From the NCBI RefSeq assembly GCF_018069625.1, contig NZ_CP072941.1, positions 4,588,001-4,652,000 on the forward strand: a stretch of 64,000 bases of DNA. The letters run 5' to 3'. This DNA comes from Streptomyces yatensis (GTDB lineage: Bacteria > Actinomycetota > Actinomycetes > Streptomycetales > Streptomycetaceae). The notes under the pieces are model-generated. The model saw only the letters and a program-made list of their open reading frames with translations. It had not been told where the DNA came from and searched no databases. The translations under genes and the position numbers were made by a program. Within the stretch, counting starts at the first letter, position 1; each line of letters opens with the position of its first letter. This document shows, piece after piece, positions 19,594 to 28,123 of the stretch.

Positions 19594-19635
19594 CGCCGGG
19601 CCCCCGCACCTTCGACGCGGTGCGGGGGCCCGGCG
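19594..19635 (-). terminator. rplKA terminator
   Basis: A perfect 17-bp stem (19594-19610 with 19619-19635) has loop TTCGACGC. Its core is CCGGGCCCCCGCACC. It begins 36 nt beyond the rplA stop and is one of the strongest hairpins in the window. Confidence 0.9.
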
Positions 19636-19670
19636 GTTGCACACCGTGGTGCGCTGGGTCAGGAGCGGCC

Positions 19671-20390
19671 TCAGACGGCCTCTTCCTCGACCAGCAGGTT
19701 GCGGGTGCGGTTGGCGTCCAGCGGGATGCCGGGGCCCATCGTGGTGGTCAGGGTCGCCTTCTTGATGTAGCGGCCCTTCGCGGCGGACGGCTTGAGACGG
19801 TTGATCTCCTCGAGCGCCGCGGCGTAGTTCTCCACCAGCTTGGTCTCGTCGAACGAGAGCTTGCCGATGATGAAGTGCAGGTTGGAGTGCTTGTCGACGC
19901 GGAACTCGATCTTGCCGCCCTTGATGTCCGTGACGGCCTTGGCCACGTCCGGGGTGACGGTTCCGGTCTTCGGGTTCGGCATCAGACCACGCGGACCGAG
20001 CACCCGGCCGAGGCGGCCGACCTTGCCCATGAGATCCGGGGTGGCGACGACGGCGTCGAAGTCCAGACGCCCCTTGGACACCTCGTCGATGAGTTCGTCG
20101 GAGCCGACGATGTCGGCGCCGGCGGCCTCCGCGGCCGCAGCACGGTCACCGGTCGCGAAGACCAGGACCCGGGCGGTCTTGCCGGTGCCGTGCGGCAGGT
20201 TCACGGTGCCGCGGACCATCTGGTCGGCCTTGCGCGGGTCGACGCCCAGGCGCATGGCGACCTCGACGGTCGCGTCGAACTTGGTCGCGGAGGTGTCCTT
20301 CGCGAGACGGACGGCCTCGAGCGGGGCGTAGTTGCGCTCCCGGTCGATCTTGGCGTCCGCAGCGCGGAGAGTCTTGCTGCGCTTGCTCAC
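19671..20390 (-). CDS. rplA: 50S ribosomal protein L1
   Basis: The product is 239 aa. L1 forms the mobile L1 stalk at the E site and in many bacteria represses its own operon. The start chosen is GTG at 20390 (AGGAG 5 nt upstream), giving [17 protein letters not shown]; an in-frame ATG at 20447 would add 19 untypical residues. Conserved blocks include VNLPHGTGK, the [20 protein letters not shown] motif and GKIEFRVDK. It follows rplK by about 95 bp. Confidence 0.97.
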   Translation of the reverse strand: MSKRSKTLRAADAKIDRERNYAPLEAVRLAKDTSATKFDATVEVAMRLGVDPRKADQMVRGTVNLPHGTGKTARVLVFATGDRAAAAEAAGADIVGSDELIDEVSKGRLDFDAVVATPDLMGKVGRLGRVLGPRGLMPNPKTGTVTPDVAKAVTDIKGGKIEFRVDKHSNLHFIIGKLSFDETKLVENYAAALEEINRLKPSAAKGRYIKKATLTTTMGPGIPLDANRTRNLLVEEEAV

Positions 20391-20484
20391 TGTTGCTCCT
20401 GATGGTGTGGAGTTCGTGGTCCGGGCCAGCGCTTGGCCCTGCCACACGTGGCTGCGGGGGCTGTGGGCCCTCGCCGTGGAGGTG

Positions 20485-20919
20485 TCAGCCCTCGACCGTG
20501 ATGCCCATGGAACGGGCGGTGCCGGCGATGATCTTCTCGGCGGCGTCCAGGTCGTTGGCGTTCAGGTCGGGCATCTTGGTGGTGGCGATCTCACGCACCT
20601 GGTCGCGGCTGATCTTGGCGACCTTGGTCTTGTGAGGCTCGCCGGAGCCCTTCTCTACGCCCGCGGCCTTGAGGATCAGCTTGGCGGCCGGCGGAGTCTT
20701 GGTCACGAAGGTGAAGGAGCGGTCCTCGTAGACCGTGATCTCCACCGGCACGACCATGCCACGCTGCGACTCGGTCGCAGCGTTGTAGGCCTTGCAGAAC
20801 TCCATGATGTTGACGCCGTGCTGGCCCAGCGCGGGGCCGACCGGCGGGGCCGGGTTCGCGGCGCCGGCCTGGATCTGGAGCTTGATCAGCCCCGTGACCT
20901 TCTTCTTCTTGGGAGGCAT
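20485..20919 (-). CDS. rplK: 50S ribosomal protein L11
   Basis: The product is 144 aa. L11 is part of the GTPase-associated centre and of the thiostrepton site. The proline-rich linker [20 protein letters not shown] near residues 22-41 is intact, and the C-terminal RNA-binding domain has TVEG at its end. It lies upstream of rplA on the minus strand and downstream of the nusG terminator, so an own promoter is expected in 20920-21026; none was clear by eye. Confidence 0.98.
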
Positions 20920-21026
20920 GCTCTCTCCGGGTCCTAGTGAGAGGTGGTTCGCCCCCGAACCGGATCATCCGGATGGAGGCATACCGCACAACGATAACGG
21001 GTATAGGTGTGCGCCTTAAAACCGAG

Positions 21027-21061
21027 CAGGTCAGACCGGCCGCGAAAGCCCGTCTGACCTG
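21027..21061 (-). terminator. nusG terminator
   Basis: The 10-bp stem CAGGTCAGAC (21027-21036) with GTCTGACCTG (21052-21061) lies 24 nt after the nusG stop and separates secE-nusG from rplKA. Confidence 0.8.
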
Positions 21062-21084
21062 TTCGGAAGTTCTGGTGAGAAGAC

Positions 21085-21951
21085 TCAGTTCTTCTGGATC
21101 TGGTCGAAGCTCAGCTCGACCGGGGTCTCCCGGCCGAAGATCTCCACCAGACCCTTGACCTTCTTCGAGTCGGCGTTGATCTCGTTGATCGTCGCCTGCA
21201 GGGTCGCGAACGGGCCGTCGGTGACCGTGACCGAGTCGCCGACCTCGAAGTCCAGCACCTGGACCTCGACCTTGCGGCTCGGCGCCGGCATGCCGCTCTC
21301 CTCGGCGGCGGCCTTCGCGGCCTTCTCCTCCGCCTCGGGGGCGAGCATCTTGACGATCTCGTCCAGGGTCAGCGGGTACGGGTCGTAGGCATTGCCCACG
21401 AAGCCGGTGACGCCCGGCGTGTTGCGGACGACACCCCACGACTCGTTGGTCAGGTCCATACGGACGAGCACATAGCCGGGCAGCTTGTTCTGCCGGACGT
21501 TCTTGCGCTCGCCGTTCTTGATCTGGACGATCTCTTCCTCGGGGACCTCGGCCTGGTAGATGAAGTCCTCGACGTTCAGCGAGACGGCACGCTGCTCCAG
21601 GTTGGCCTTCACGCGCTTCTCATAGCCCGCGTAGGTGTGGATCACGTACCACTCGCCGGGCAGTCCGCGCAGCTCCTCGCGGAGCGCCTCGACCGGGTCG
21701 ACGACCTCGGTCTCGGCCTCTGCCTCGGCCGCGTCCGCTGCCTCGTCCAGCCCGTCCGGCTCGGCCTCGGGGGCCGCATCGGCCTCGAGGGCGTCCTCGC
21801 CCTCGACATGCAGCGCCTCCTCCTCGGCGGGCACGCCCGCCGCGGCGTCGGCTGCTTCAGCCTGGTCGGAGTCCGCCGCCTCGACGATGTCGAGCTCGTC
21901 CTCACGGGACTCGACGGGCTCGGCGGCGTCGTTCAGGTTCGGGTCAGACAC
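21085..21951 (-). CDS. nusG: Transcription termination/antitermination protein NusG
   Basis: The product is 288 aa. NusG couples RNA polymerase to ribosomes or Rho. Residues 1-105 are an Ala/Glu/Asp-rich extension found in Streptomyces NusG but not in E. coli. The NGN domain starts near [16 protein letters not shown] and includes GYVLVRMDL and TPGVTGFVG. The KOW domain is [19 protein letters not shown] ... [16 protein letters not shown]. It follows secE by about 80 bp. The canonical secE-nusG-rplK-rplA order is kept. Confidence 0.97.
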   Translation of the reverse strand: MSDPNLNDAAEPVESREDELDIVEAADSDQAEAADAAAGVPAEEEALHVEGEDALEADAAPEAEPDGLDEAADAAEAEAETEVVDPVEALREELRGLPGEWYVIHTYAGYEKRVKANLEQRAVSLNVEDFIYQAEVPEEEIVQIKNGERKNVRQNKLPGYVLVRMDLTNESWGVVRNTPGVTGFVGNAYDPYPLTLDEIVKMLAPEAEEKAAKAAAEESGMPAPSRKVEVQVLDFEVGDSVTVTDGPFATLQATINEINADSKKVKGLVEIFGRETPVELSFDQIQKN

Positions 21952-22033
21952 TGTGGCTGCTTCTTCCTGGCTTCAAAGGGGTGGAACGTGCGAAAGAGGC
22001 GACGCCGGGACGGCGGCGCCTTTCGCGTGGGTC

Positions 22034-22327
22034 TCAGCCAAAGACGTACTTGATGGCGTTATTGAACCCATAGTCAATCACGGTCACGATGCCAATCATG
22101 ATGACGACGAAAACGATCACCACACTGGTGTACGTCGACAGCTGACTGCGCGTGGGCCAGACGACCTTCCGCAGCTCAGCGATGATCTGGCGGTAGAAGA
22201 GCGCGAGGCGGCCGAAGGGCCCCTTCTTCGCGCGCTTGCCACCACGGCGACCCCGCTTGGTCGCCACCTCGTCCTCGTCGGGACGACCGCTCTCAGGCGT
22301 CGCGGTGGAGCCAAGGGCTTCCGTCAC
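22034..22327 (-). CDS. secE: Preprotein translocase subunit SecE
   Basis: The product is 97 aa. SecE clamps the SecY channel. A basic N-terminal region (TKRGRRGGKRAKKGPFG) leads into the conserved FYRQIIAELRKVVWPTRSQL cytosolic helix, then one membrane helix (VVIVFVVIMIGIVTVIDYGF). It is the first protein gene of the secE-nusG unit, with tRNA-Trp about 110 bp upstream on the same strand, as in other actinobacteria. Confidence 0.97.
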   Translation of the reverse strand: MTEALGSTATPESGRPDEDEVATKRGRRGGKRAKKGPFGRLALFYRQIIAELRKVVWPTRSQLSTYTSVVIVFVVIMIGIVTVIDYGFNNAIKYVFG

Positions 22328-22434
22328 TCGTCCTCACCTGAATCCGGGTCGTGGCCGTGCCGCGTCCGGCCCGGCCGCACAGCGGTGCTTGTCCTTGCGT
22401 ACGCATGCACGCACCCTGATCAAAGTGCGTGTAG

Positions 22435-22507
22435 CAGGGCCGGAGGGACTTGAACCCCCAACCGCTGGTTTTGGAGACCAGTGCTCTACCAATTGAGCTA
22501 CGACCCT
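22435..22507 (-). tRNA. tRNA-Trp (CCA anticodon)
   Basis: The 73-nt sequence folds as a cloverleaf. The acceptor AGGGTCG pairs with CGGCCCT, the D arm is AGCTC...GAGC, the anticodon stem is CTGGT/ACCAG with loop CTCCAAA (anticodon CCA), and the T arm contains GGTTCAAGTCC. The 3' CCA is not encoded. It lies upstream of secE on the same strand. Confidence 0.95.
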
Positions 22508-22688
22508 TCGCGGCACCACCAACCTACCGCATACATCCGGCTGCACGGAGTGTGCGGTCGAATGCGGCTGTTGATCGGCCAACGACGGTTGAGTGTACGT
22601 GCTTGACGGCCGGGCGTCGAACGAGAAGCGCGCGAAGTCTCCGCAAACCCGTGTGCCACCCATTTCGCCCGTCTGCGACGATGCATCT

Positions 22689-23951
22689 ATGACCGCTGCT
22701 ACTCCCCCCGTACAGTCCCCGACCGACCGGCGGGTATCGGCCCGGATCGGCTCGATCTCCGAGTCCGCGACCCTCGCCGTCGACGCCAAGGCCAAGGCCC
22801 TCAAGGCCGCCGGCCGTCCGGTGATCGGCTTCGGCGCCGGTGAGCCCGACTTCCCCACGCCCGACTATGTCGTCGACGCCGCGGCGGCGGCCTGCCGCGA
22901 CCCCAAGTACCACCGCTACACGCCGGCCGGCGGACTCCCCGAGCTCAAGGCCGCGATCGCCGCGAAGACACTGCGCGACAGCGGGTACGAGGTCGAGGCG
23001 GCCCAGGTCCTGGTGACCAACGGCGGCAAGCAGGCGATCTACGAGTCGTTCGCCGCGATCCTGGACCCGGGCGACGAGGTCATCGTCCCCGCGCCCTACT
23101 GGACCACCTACCCGGAGTCGATCCGGCTGGCCGGCGGTGTCCCGGTGGAGGTCGTCGCCGACGAGACGACCGGCTACCGCGTCTCCGTCGAGCAGCTGGA
23201 GGCGGCCCGCACCGAGCACACCAAGGTGCTGCTCTTCGTCTCCCCCTCGAACCCCACCGGCGCGGTCTACAGCCGTGAGCAGATCGAGGAGATCGGCCGC
23301 TGGGCCGCCGAGCACGGGCTGTGGGTGCTGACCGACGAGATCTACGAGCACCTGGTCTACGGCGACGCCGCCGCGCGCGCCAGCGCTGATGGACTCAGCC
23401 ACTCGCTGCCGGTCGTGGTGCCCGAGCTGCGCGACAAGTGCATCGTGGTCAACGGTGTCGCCAAGACATACGCGATGACCGGCTGGCGGGTGGGCTGGGT
23501 CATCGGCCCCAAGGACGTCATCAAGGCCGCGACCAACCTGCAGTCGCACGCCACCTCGAATGTGAGCAATGTCGCTCAGGTCGCCGCGCTGACCGCCGTC
23601 TCGGGCGACCTGGACGCCGTGGCCACGATGCGCGAGGCGTTCGACCGCCGCCGTCGCACCATCGTGCGGATGCTGAACGAGATCGACGGCGTCGAGTGCC
23701 CGGAGCCGGAGGGCGCCTTCTACGTCTACCCCTCGGTCAAGGGGCTGCTCGGCAAGGAGATCCGCGGCAAGCGGCCGCGGACCAGCGTCGAGCTGGCGGA
23801 GCTGATCCTGGAGGAGGCCGAGGTCGCGGTGGTGCCGGGTGAGGCCTTCGGCACCCCGGGCTATCTGCGGCTGTCGTACGCGCTGGGCGACGAGGACCTC
23901 GTCGAGGGCGTCTCCCGGCTGCAGAAGCTGCTGGGCGAGGCGAGCGCGTAA
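22689..23951 (+). CDS. aspC: Pyridoxal phosphate-dependent aminotransferase (aspartate type)
   Basis: The product is 420 aa, fold type I, class I aminotransferase. [15 protein letters not shown] (near residues 48-62), NGGKQAIYE, the [10 protein letters not shown] loop, [11 protein letters not shown] and the PLP-lysine segment [16 protein letters not shown] are all present, as is the substrate-binding Arg in GYLRLSYA near the C-terminus. Transfer of an amino group between aspartate or a similar amino acid and 2-oxoglutarate is most likely; other donor specificity is possible. The ATG at 22689 is chosen because upstream in-frame codons have no support. A terminator follows at 23981. Confidence 0.9.
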   Translation: MTAATPPVQSPTDRRVSARIGSISESATLAVDAKAKALKAAGRPVIGFGAGEPDFPTPDYVVDAAAAACRDPKYHRYTPAGGLPELKAAIAAKTLRDSGYEVEAAQVLVTNGGKQAIYESFAAILDPGDEVIVPAPYWTTYPESIRLAGGVPVEVVADETTGYRVSVEQLEAARTEHTKVLLFVSPSNPTGAVYSREQIEEIGRWAAEHGLWVLTDEIYEHLVYGDAAARASADGLSHSLPVVVPELRDKCIVVNGVAKTYAMTGWRVGWVIGPKDVIKAATNLQSHATSNVSNVAQVAALTAVSGDLDAVATMREAFDRRRRTIVRMLNEIDGVECPEPEGAFYVYPSVKGLLGKEIRGKRPRTSVELAELILEEAEVAVVPGEAFGTPGYLRLSYALGDEDLVEGVSRLQKLLGEASA

Positions 23952-23980
23952 GGCGCACGGGTCGCACGCACGTAGGGAAC

Positions 23981-24013
23981 GGGCCGGAATCCGCGGGAGC
24001 GGATCCGGCCCTT
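23981..24013 (+). terminator. Terminator after the aminotransferase gene
   Basis: GGGCCGG (23981-23987) pairs with CCGGCCC (24005-24011) and ATCCGC (23989-23994) with GCGGAT (23999-24004), with a single bulged A and loop GGGA. A short TTCCT follows. Confidence 0.75.
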
Positions 24014-24083
24014 CCTCATGTGTGCACCTCCCCGTTCGGGGAAAGCGGTACCGGCGGGTCCGGTCGTGCGGCAGTATCTGCAG

Positions 24084-25106
24084 ATGGCACGCGATGTACA
24101 CCTGCTCCCCAAAGCGCATCTGCATCTTCACTTCACCGGCTCCATGCGCCCCGCGACCCTCCTGGAACTCGCCGACAAGTACGGCGTCCATCTCCCCGAG
24201 GCACTGAGCGGCGGTGAGCCGCCGAAGTTGCGGGCCACCGATGAGCGCGGCTGGTTCCGCTTCCAGCGGCTGTACGACATCGCACGATCCTGCCTGCGGG
24301 ACGCCGACGACATCCGGCGGCTGGTGCGCGAGGCGGCCCAGGAGGACGTGCGGGACGGGGCCCAGTGGCTGGAGATCCAGGTCGACCCCACCTCGTACGC
24401 CCCGCGTCTGGGCGGGCTGATCCCGGCGATGGAGATCATCCTGGACGCGGTCGACAGCGCCTCCGCGGACACCGGGCTGGGGATCAGGGTGCTGGTCGCC
24501 GCCAACCGCATGAAGCATCCGCTGGAGGCGCGCACCCTGGCCCGGCTCGCGGTGCGCTACGCGGACCGCGGCGTGGTCGGCTTCGGCCTCTCCAACGACG
24601 AGCGGCGCGGATTCGCCCGCGACTTCGACCGGGCCTTCGCCATCGCCCGGGAGGGCGGGCTGCTGGCCGCGCCGCACGGCGGCGAGCTGTCGGGCGCCGG
24701 CAGCGTACGGGACTGCCTGGACGACCTCGGCGCGGCCCGGATCGGCCACGGGGTGCGCGCCGCGGAGGACCCACGGCTGCTCGCCAAGCTCGCCGAGCGC
24801 CAGGTGACCTGCGAGGTGTGCCCGTCGTCGAACGTGGCGCTCGGCGTCTACGAGAAGCCGGAGGACGTCCCGCTGCGGACGCTCTACGACGCGGGGGTGC
24901 CGATGGCGCTCGGGGCGGACGACCCGCTGCTCTTCGGCTCACGGCTGGCGGCGCAGTACGAGCTGGTGCGCGAGCACCACGGCTTCACGGACGCCGAACT
25001 GGCCGAGCTGGCACGTCAGTCGGTGCGCGGGTCGGCCGCGCCGGAGGAGGTCCGGCAGCGGATGCTGACGGGGATCGACGACTGGCTGGCGGGCGAAGCG
25101 ACATGA
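24084..25106 (+). CDS. add: Adenosine deaminase
   Basis: The product is 340 aa. It hydrolyses adenosine or deoxyadenosine to inosine for purine salvage. The zinc motif LPKAHLHLHFTGS is at residues about 8-20, HGGELSG with the catalytic Glu near 199-205, IGHGVRA near 221-227 and the C-terminal GADDPLLFGS near 278-287. SSNVALGVY is also conserved. The ATG at 24084 places the zinc motif at the usual distance; an earlier ATG at 24018 would add 22 residues. It follows the aminotransferase but lies after a terminator, so it is probably separately transcribed. Confidence 0.9.
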   Translation: MARDVHLLPKAHLHLHFTGSMRPATLLELADKYGVHLPEALSGGEPPKLRATDERGWFRFQRLYDIARSCLRDADDIRRLVREAAQEDVRDGAQWLEIQVDPTSYAPRLGGLIPAMEIILDAVDSASADTGLGIRVLVAANRMKHPLEARTLARLAVRYADRGVVGFGLSNDERRGFARDFDRAFAIAREGGLLAAPHGGELSGAGSVRDCLDDLGAARIGHGVRAAEDPRLLAKLAERQVTCEVCPSSNVALGVYEKPEDVPLRTLYDAGVPMALGADDPLLFGSRLAAQYELVREHHGFTDAELAELARQSVRGSAAPEEVRQRMLTGIDDWLAGEAT

Positions 25107-25124
25107 CACGTGTCACGTTGCGGC

Positions 25125-26180
25125 TCAGAGACTCACGCCCACCGTCACCGGCTCGTTGACCAGCCGGATCCCGAACGCCTCCTCGACCCCCGCCACCACC
25201 TCACGGGCGAGCGCCAGCAGATCCTCGGTCGTGGCCTCGCCCCGGTTGGTGAGGGCGAGCGTGTGCTTGGTGGAGATCCGGGCCGGGCCGGTGCCGTAGC
25301 CCTTGGTGAAGCCCGCCTTGTCGATCAGCCAGGCCGCGGAGGTCTTGATCAGGCCGTCGCCCGCCGGGAAGGCGGGCGCCGCGGTGTCCGGGCCCAGGCG
25401 GTCGGCGACGCGGGTCAGGAAAGCGGCGTAGGCGTCCTGGTCAAGGACCGGGTTGGTGAAGAACGACCCCGCGGACCAGGTGTCGTGGTCCTCGGGGTCG
25501 AGCACCATGCCCTTGCCCGCGCGCAGTCCCAGGACGGTTTCGCGGGCGACGGCGGCCGGCACCCGGTCCCCCACCTCGACGCCGAGCACCCGCGCGGTCT
25601 CGGCGTACCGGACGGGCGCGGAGAGGCCGTCCGCGTCCTCCAGCTCGAAGCGGACCCGGAGCACCACATGGCGATCGGGGTCGGCCTTGAAGCGGCTGTG
25701 GCGGTAGGAGAAGGCGCAGTCGGCGTTCGGGATGGTGACGACCTCGTCGGCGCGGCGGTCGTAGGCGATCACCTCGGTGATCGTGGCGGAGACCTCCTGG
25801 CCGTAGGCGCCGACGTTCTGTATCGGCGTGGCCCCCGCGGAGCCGGGGATTCCGGCGAGGCATTCGATGCCCGCGAGCCCCGCCCGGACCGTACGGGCCA
25901 CGGCGTCCGACCAGTTCTCGCCCGCGGCGAGCTCCAGGCGAGTGCCGTCGAGCGTGAAGCCGCTGGTCGCGATCTGCAGGGCGGTGCCGTCGAAGCCCTT
26001 GTCGGCGATGACCAGATTGCTGCCGCCGCCGATCACCAGCAGCGGGGTGCCGGCCGCGTCGGCCGCCCGGACCGCGGCGACGACCTCGTCATCGGTGGTG
26101 GCCGTGATCAGCCGGTTGGCCGGTCCGCCGAGGCGGAAGGTGGTGAGGGGCGCGAGAGGGGCGTCGTGGAGTTCCTGCAC
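25125..26180 (-). CDS. murB: UDP-N-acetylmuramate dehydrogenase
   Basis: The product is 351 aa. This FAD enzyme reduces UDP-GlcNAc-enolpyruvate to UDP-MurNAc for peptidoglycan. The FAD-binding N-terminus has LTTFRLGGPANRL (residues about 11-23) and VIGGGSNLVI (near 50-59); GIPGSAGATPIQNVGAYGQE (near 108-127) and the catalytic GSFFTNPVL serine segment are present. It is the type I form ending near NEPVTVGVSL. It converges on add with an 18-bp gap. Confidence 0.96.
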   Translation of the reverse strand: MQELHDAPLAPLTTFRLGGPANRLITATTDDEVVAAVRAADAAGTPLLVIGGGSNLVIADKGFDGTALQIATSGFTLDGTRLELAAGENWSDAVARTVRAGLAGIECLAGIPGSAGATPIQNVGAYGQEVSATITEVIAYDRRADEVVTIPNADCAFSYRHSRFKADPDRHVVLRVRFELEDADGLSAPVRYAETARVLGVEVGDRVPAAVARETVLGLRAGKGMVLDPEDHDTWSAGSFFTNPVLDQDAYAAFLTRVADRLGPDTAAPAFPAGDGLIKTSAAWLIDKAGFTKGYGTGPARISTKHTLALTNRGEATTEDLLALAREVVAGVEEAFGIRLVNEPVTVGVSL

Positions 26181-26355
26181 GCGCTCAAGGGTACGGGGGC
26201 GCCCCCTGGGGCCCTGGGGTGGCCGCCCCCGGTGTGGGGAGTCCGGGGGCCGACGGGCGGGTGGTGGCCGTAAGGCGCTCAGACGGGCTTCACACGCTGT
26301 GGCGCGCTCTCATCCGCCTGAGGGGCCTGGGGGCCGCTCGGGCGCGGTCGAGGGC

Positions 26356-26793
26356 TCAGGCGAGCCGTACCACGGCGCGGGCCCGGCCCAGCACCTTCTG
26401 TCCGGCGCTGGTCGCCATGATGTCGAGGCGCACCGTACGGGCCTCGTCGTCCAGCTTGGCGGTGACCTTGGCGCCGATCTCGATGAGCGCGCCCTTGTCG
26501 TCGTTGGGGACCACGACCGGCCGGGTGAAGCGGACGCCGTACTCGACGAGGGCGCCGGGGTCGCCGGCCCACTCGGTCACCACCCGGGCCGCCTGGGCCA
26601 TGGTGTAGGCGCCGTGCGCGATGACGTCGGGGAGGCCGACCTCCTTGGCGAACTTCTCGTTCCAGTGGATCGGGTTGAAGTCGCCCGACGCGCCCGCGTA
26701 CCGCACGAGGTCGGCGCGGTTCACCCGGAACTCGCGCATCGGCACCTCGGTACCGACCTCCACGGTGTCGTACGAGATCCTGGCCGTCGTCAT
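26356..26793 (-). CDS. MaoC family (R)-hydratase, HadB-like
   Basis: The product is 145 aa, a hot-dog fold. The catalytic signature DFNPIHWNEKFAKEVGLPDVIAHG (Asp and His, near residues 37-60) is intact, followed by MAQAARVV. In mycobacteria the HadA/HadB heterodimer dehydrates 3-hydroxyacyl-ACP in FAS-II elongation. Streptomyces lack mycolic acids, so the substrate here is open. Its ATG overlaps the stop of the HadA-like gene by 4 bp (ATGA), so the two are coupled and probably form a heterodimer. Confidence 0.85.
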   Translation of the reverse strand: MTTARISYDTVEVGTEVPMREFRVNRADLVRYAGASGDFNPIHWNEKFAKEVGLPDVIAHGAYTMAQAARVVTEWAGDPGALVEYGVRFTRPVVVPNDDKGALIEIGAKVTAKLDDEARTVRLDIMATSAGQKVLGRARAVVRLA

Positions 26794-27260
26794 CTGCTCT
26801 CCTCCACCTCTGCGTCGGCGGCGCGGGCCACCAGCGTCGTGAACGACGTCGCTACATGATCACCCGCCTTGTCGTGGACCTCGCCGCGGACGGACAGGAT
26901 GTCGTTGCCGGCCAGCGACTTGATCGAGTCGATGATCGAGGTGACCGAGAGGTGGTCCCCCGCGCGGACCGGGCGGGTGTACTCGAACCGCTGGTCGCCG
27001 TGGACCACCCGGCTGTAGTCCAGCCCCAGTTGGGGGTCCTCCACAACCTGCTTCCCGGCCGCCTTGAAGGTGATCGTGAAAATGAACGTCGGCGGGGCGA
27101 TCACGTCGGGGTAGCCGAGGGCCCTGGCCGCCTCGGGGTCGGTGTAGACCGGATTGGTGTCACCCAGGGACTCGGCGAATTCCCGGATCTTCTCCCGGCC
27201 GACCTCGTACGCCGCGGTGGGCGGGTAGGTCCGCCCCACGAAGGACTGGTCGAGCGCCAT
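26790..27260 (-). CDS. MaoC family dehydratase N-terminal-domain protein, HadA-like
   Basis: The product is 156 aa, a hot-dog fold with FAS1-like MaoC N-terminal features: REFAESLGDTNPVYTDPEAA near residues 27-46, PPTFIFTI and VVHGDQRFEYTRPVRAGD. It lacks the full catalytic Asp/His pair, as expected for the scaffold partner of a HadAB-type dimer. The order rpmG, hadA-like, hadB-like matches the mycobacterial rpmG2-hadABC region, but hadC is absent and a terminator separates rpmG. Confidence 0.83.
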   Translation of the reverse strand: MALDQSFVGRTYPPTAAYEVGREKIREFAESLGDTNPVYTDPEAARALGYPDVIAPPTFIFTITFKAAGKQVVEDPQLGLDYSRVVHGDQRFEYTRPVRAGDHLSVTSIIDSIKSLAGNDILSVRGEVHDKAGDHVATSFTTLVARAADAEVEESR

Positions 27261-27296
27261 CGGCGCGCACCTCCTGCGATTGAATTACCAACGAAA

Positions 27297-27329
27297 CGAG
27301 GCCGCCCCCCGCGAGTGGGGGCGGCCTCG
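27297..27329 (-). terminator. rpmG terminator
   Basis: The 13-bp stem CGAGGCCGCCCCC (27297-27309) with GGGGGCGGCCTCG (27317-27329) has loop CGCGAGT. It starts 16 nt past the rpmG stop and lies upstream of the HadA-like gene. Confidence 0.88.
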
Positions 27330-27344
27330 AATGAGAGCTTATTG

Positions 27345-27509
27345 CTATCGCGTCTCACGGTGCGCGGTGTGCGCGTTGCAACGCGGGCAGTGCTTCTTGA
27401 TCTCAAGACGATCCGGGTCGTTGCGCCGGTTCTTCTTGGTGATGTAGTTCCGCTCCTTGCACTCCACGCAGGCCAGCGTGATCTTCGGGCGGACGTCGGT
27501 GGCAGCCAC
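27345..27509 (-). CDS. rpmG: 50S ribosomal protein L33
   Basis: This 54-aa protein is encoded from GTG (27509) with AAGGAG 7 nt upstream. It reads [16 protein letters not shown] and ends [14 protein letters not shown]. Four cysteines in two CxxC pairs (residues about 15-18 and 43-46) mark the zinc-binding C+ form of L33; zinc-free paralogues are often made under zinc limitation. It lies between tRNA-Met and the HadAB-like genes on the same strand. Confidence 0.95.
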   Translation of the reverse strand: MAATDVRPKITLACVECKERNYITKKNRRNDPDRLEIKKHCPRCNAHTAHRETR

Positions 27510-27595
27510 GTGAGTGCTCCTTGACGAACGGATAAAGGATTAACGCAGAAAGAGTAGCCGATCGAAGGACCGACCCCGCAATCGGCTACTGTCAG

Positions 27596-27668
27596 TAGCG
27601 GTGACCGGACTTGAACCGGTGACACAGCGATTATGAGCCGCTTGCTCTACCGACTGAGCTACACCGCT
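27596..27668 (-). tRNA. tRNA-Met (CAT anticodon)
   Basis: The 73-nt cloverleaf has acceptor AGCGGTG/CACCGCT, anticodon loop CTCATAA (CAT) and T arm GGTTCAAGTCC. The acceptor ends in a normal A-T pair, so it is not the initiator form. An Ile (lysidine) tRNA cannot be excluded from the anticodon alone, but the rpmG neighbourhood fits elongator Met. Confidence 0.88.
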
Positions 27669-27728
27669 GTGATGCGAGTGACTCCCCGCTCGACTCAGCG
27701 TAGCCGAACGGGAAACCTCACACATCAG

Positions 27729-27801
27729 AGCCCCAATACGGAATCGAACCGTAGACCTTCTCCTTACCATGGAGACGCTCTGCCGACTGAGCTATTGGGG
27801 C
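27729..27801 (-). tRNA. tRNA-Thr (GGT anticodon)
   Basis: The 73-nt cloverleaf has acceptor GCCCCAA/TTGGGGC, anticodon stem TCTCC/GGAGA with loop ATGGTAA (GGT) and T arm GGTTCGATTCC. It is 60 bp upstream of tRNA-Met on the same strand, so the two are probably co-transcribed. Confidence 0.94.
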
Positions 27802-28123
27802 GAGCGATGAAGACATTACACGGTCGGCCGCCGAAGGTGAAATCCGTATCGCCCCCCGTCACCCTGGGCTCAGGCACCACACCGGTACGACTATTCGGCT
27901 CCTCCGCGAAGCCGCCCCCACCGCGTCCTAGGCTTCGGTTCGCACCCGCGTGATCTTGGCTGCGCACGCATCCGACGCGTGCCCGGCGCGTTGCTCGTCG
28001 CCCTACCCCTCGCGTGCTCGGCGCGTACCCGTGGCGCCCTGGCGTCACCGCCACCGCACCTCGTCACGCAACGTCGCGCGCCCCTGTGCGCCCCGCGTAC
28101 GCCCTGCGAATCCCAGGAGTGCG
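27802..28123. other. Intergenic region between tRNA-Thr and the amidohydrolase-like gene (322 bp)
   Basis: On the minus strand the left part holds a candidate tRNA promoter (27813-27841). The remainder is GC-rich and ends in AGGAG at the start of the next gene. I see no other feature. Confidence 0.6.
27813..27841 (-). promoter_or_regulatory. Candidate tRNA-Thr/tRNA-Met promoter
   Basis: On the minus strand TTCACC (27836-27841) and TAATGT (27813-27818) are 17 bp apart. The tRNA-Thr 5' end follows 11 nt after the -10 box. Confidence 0.45.

Noticed and set aside
27950..28123. Upstream extension of the amidohydrolase-like gene to 27950
   Set aside because: ATG 28124 has AGGAG at proper spacing and the extension is Ala/Arg/Pro-rich with no conservation pattern.
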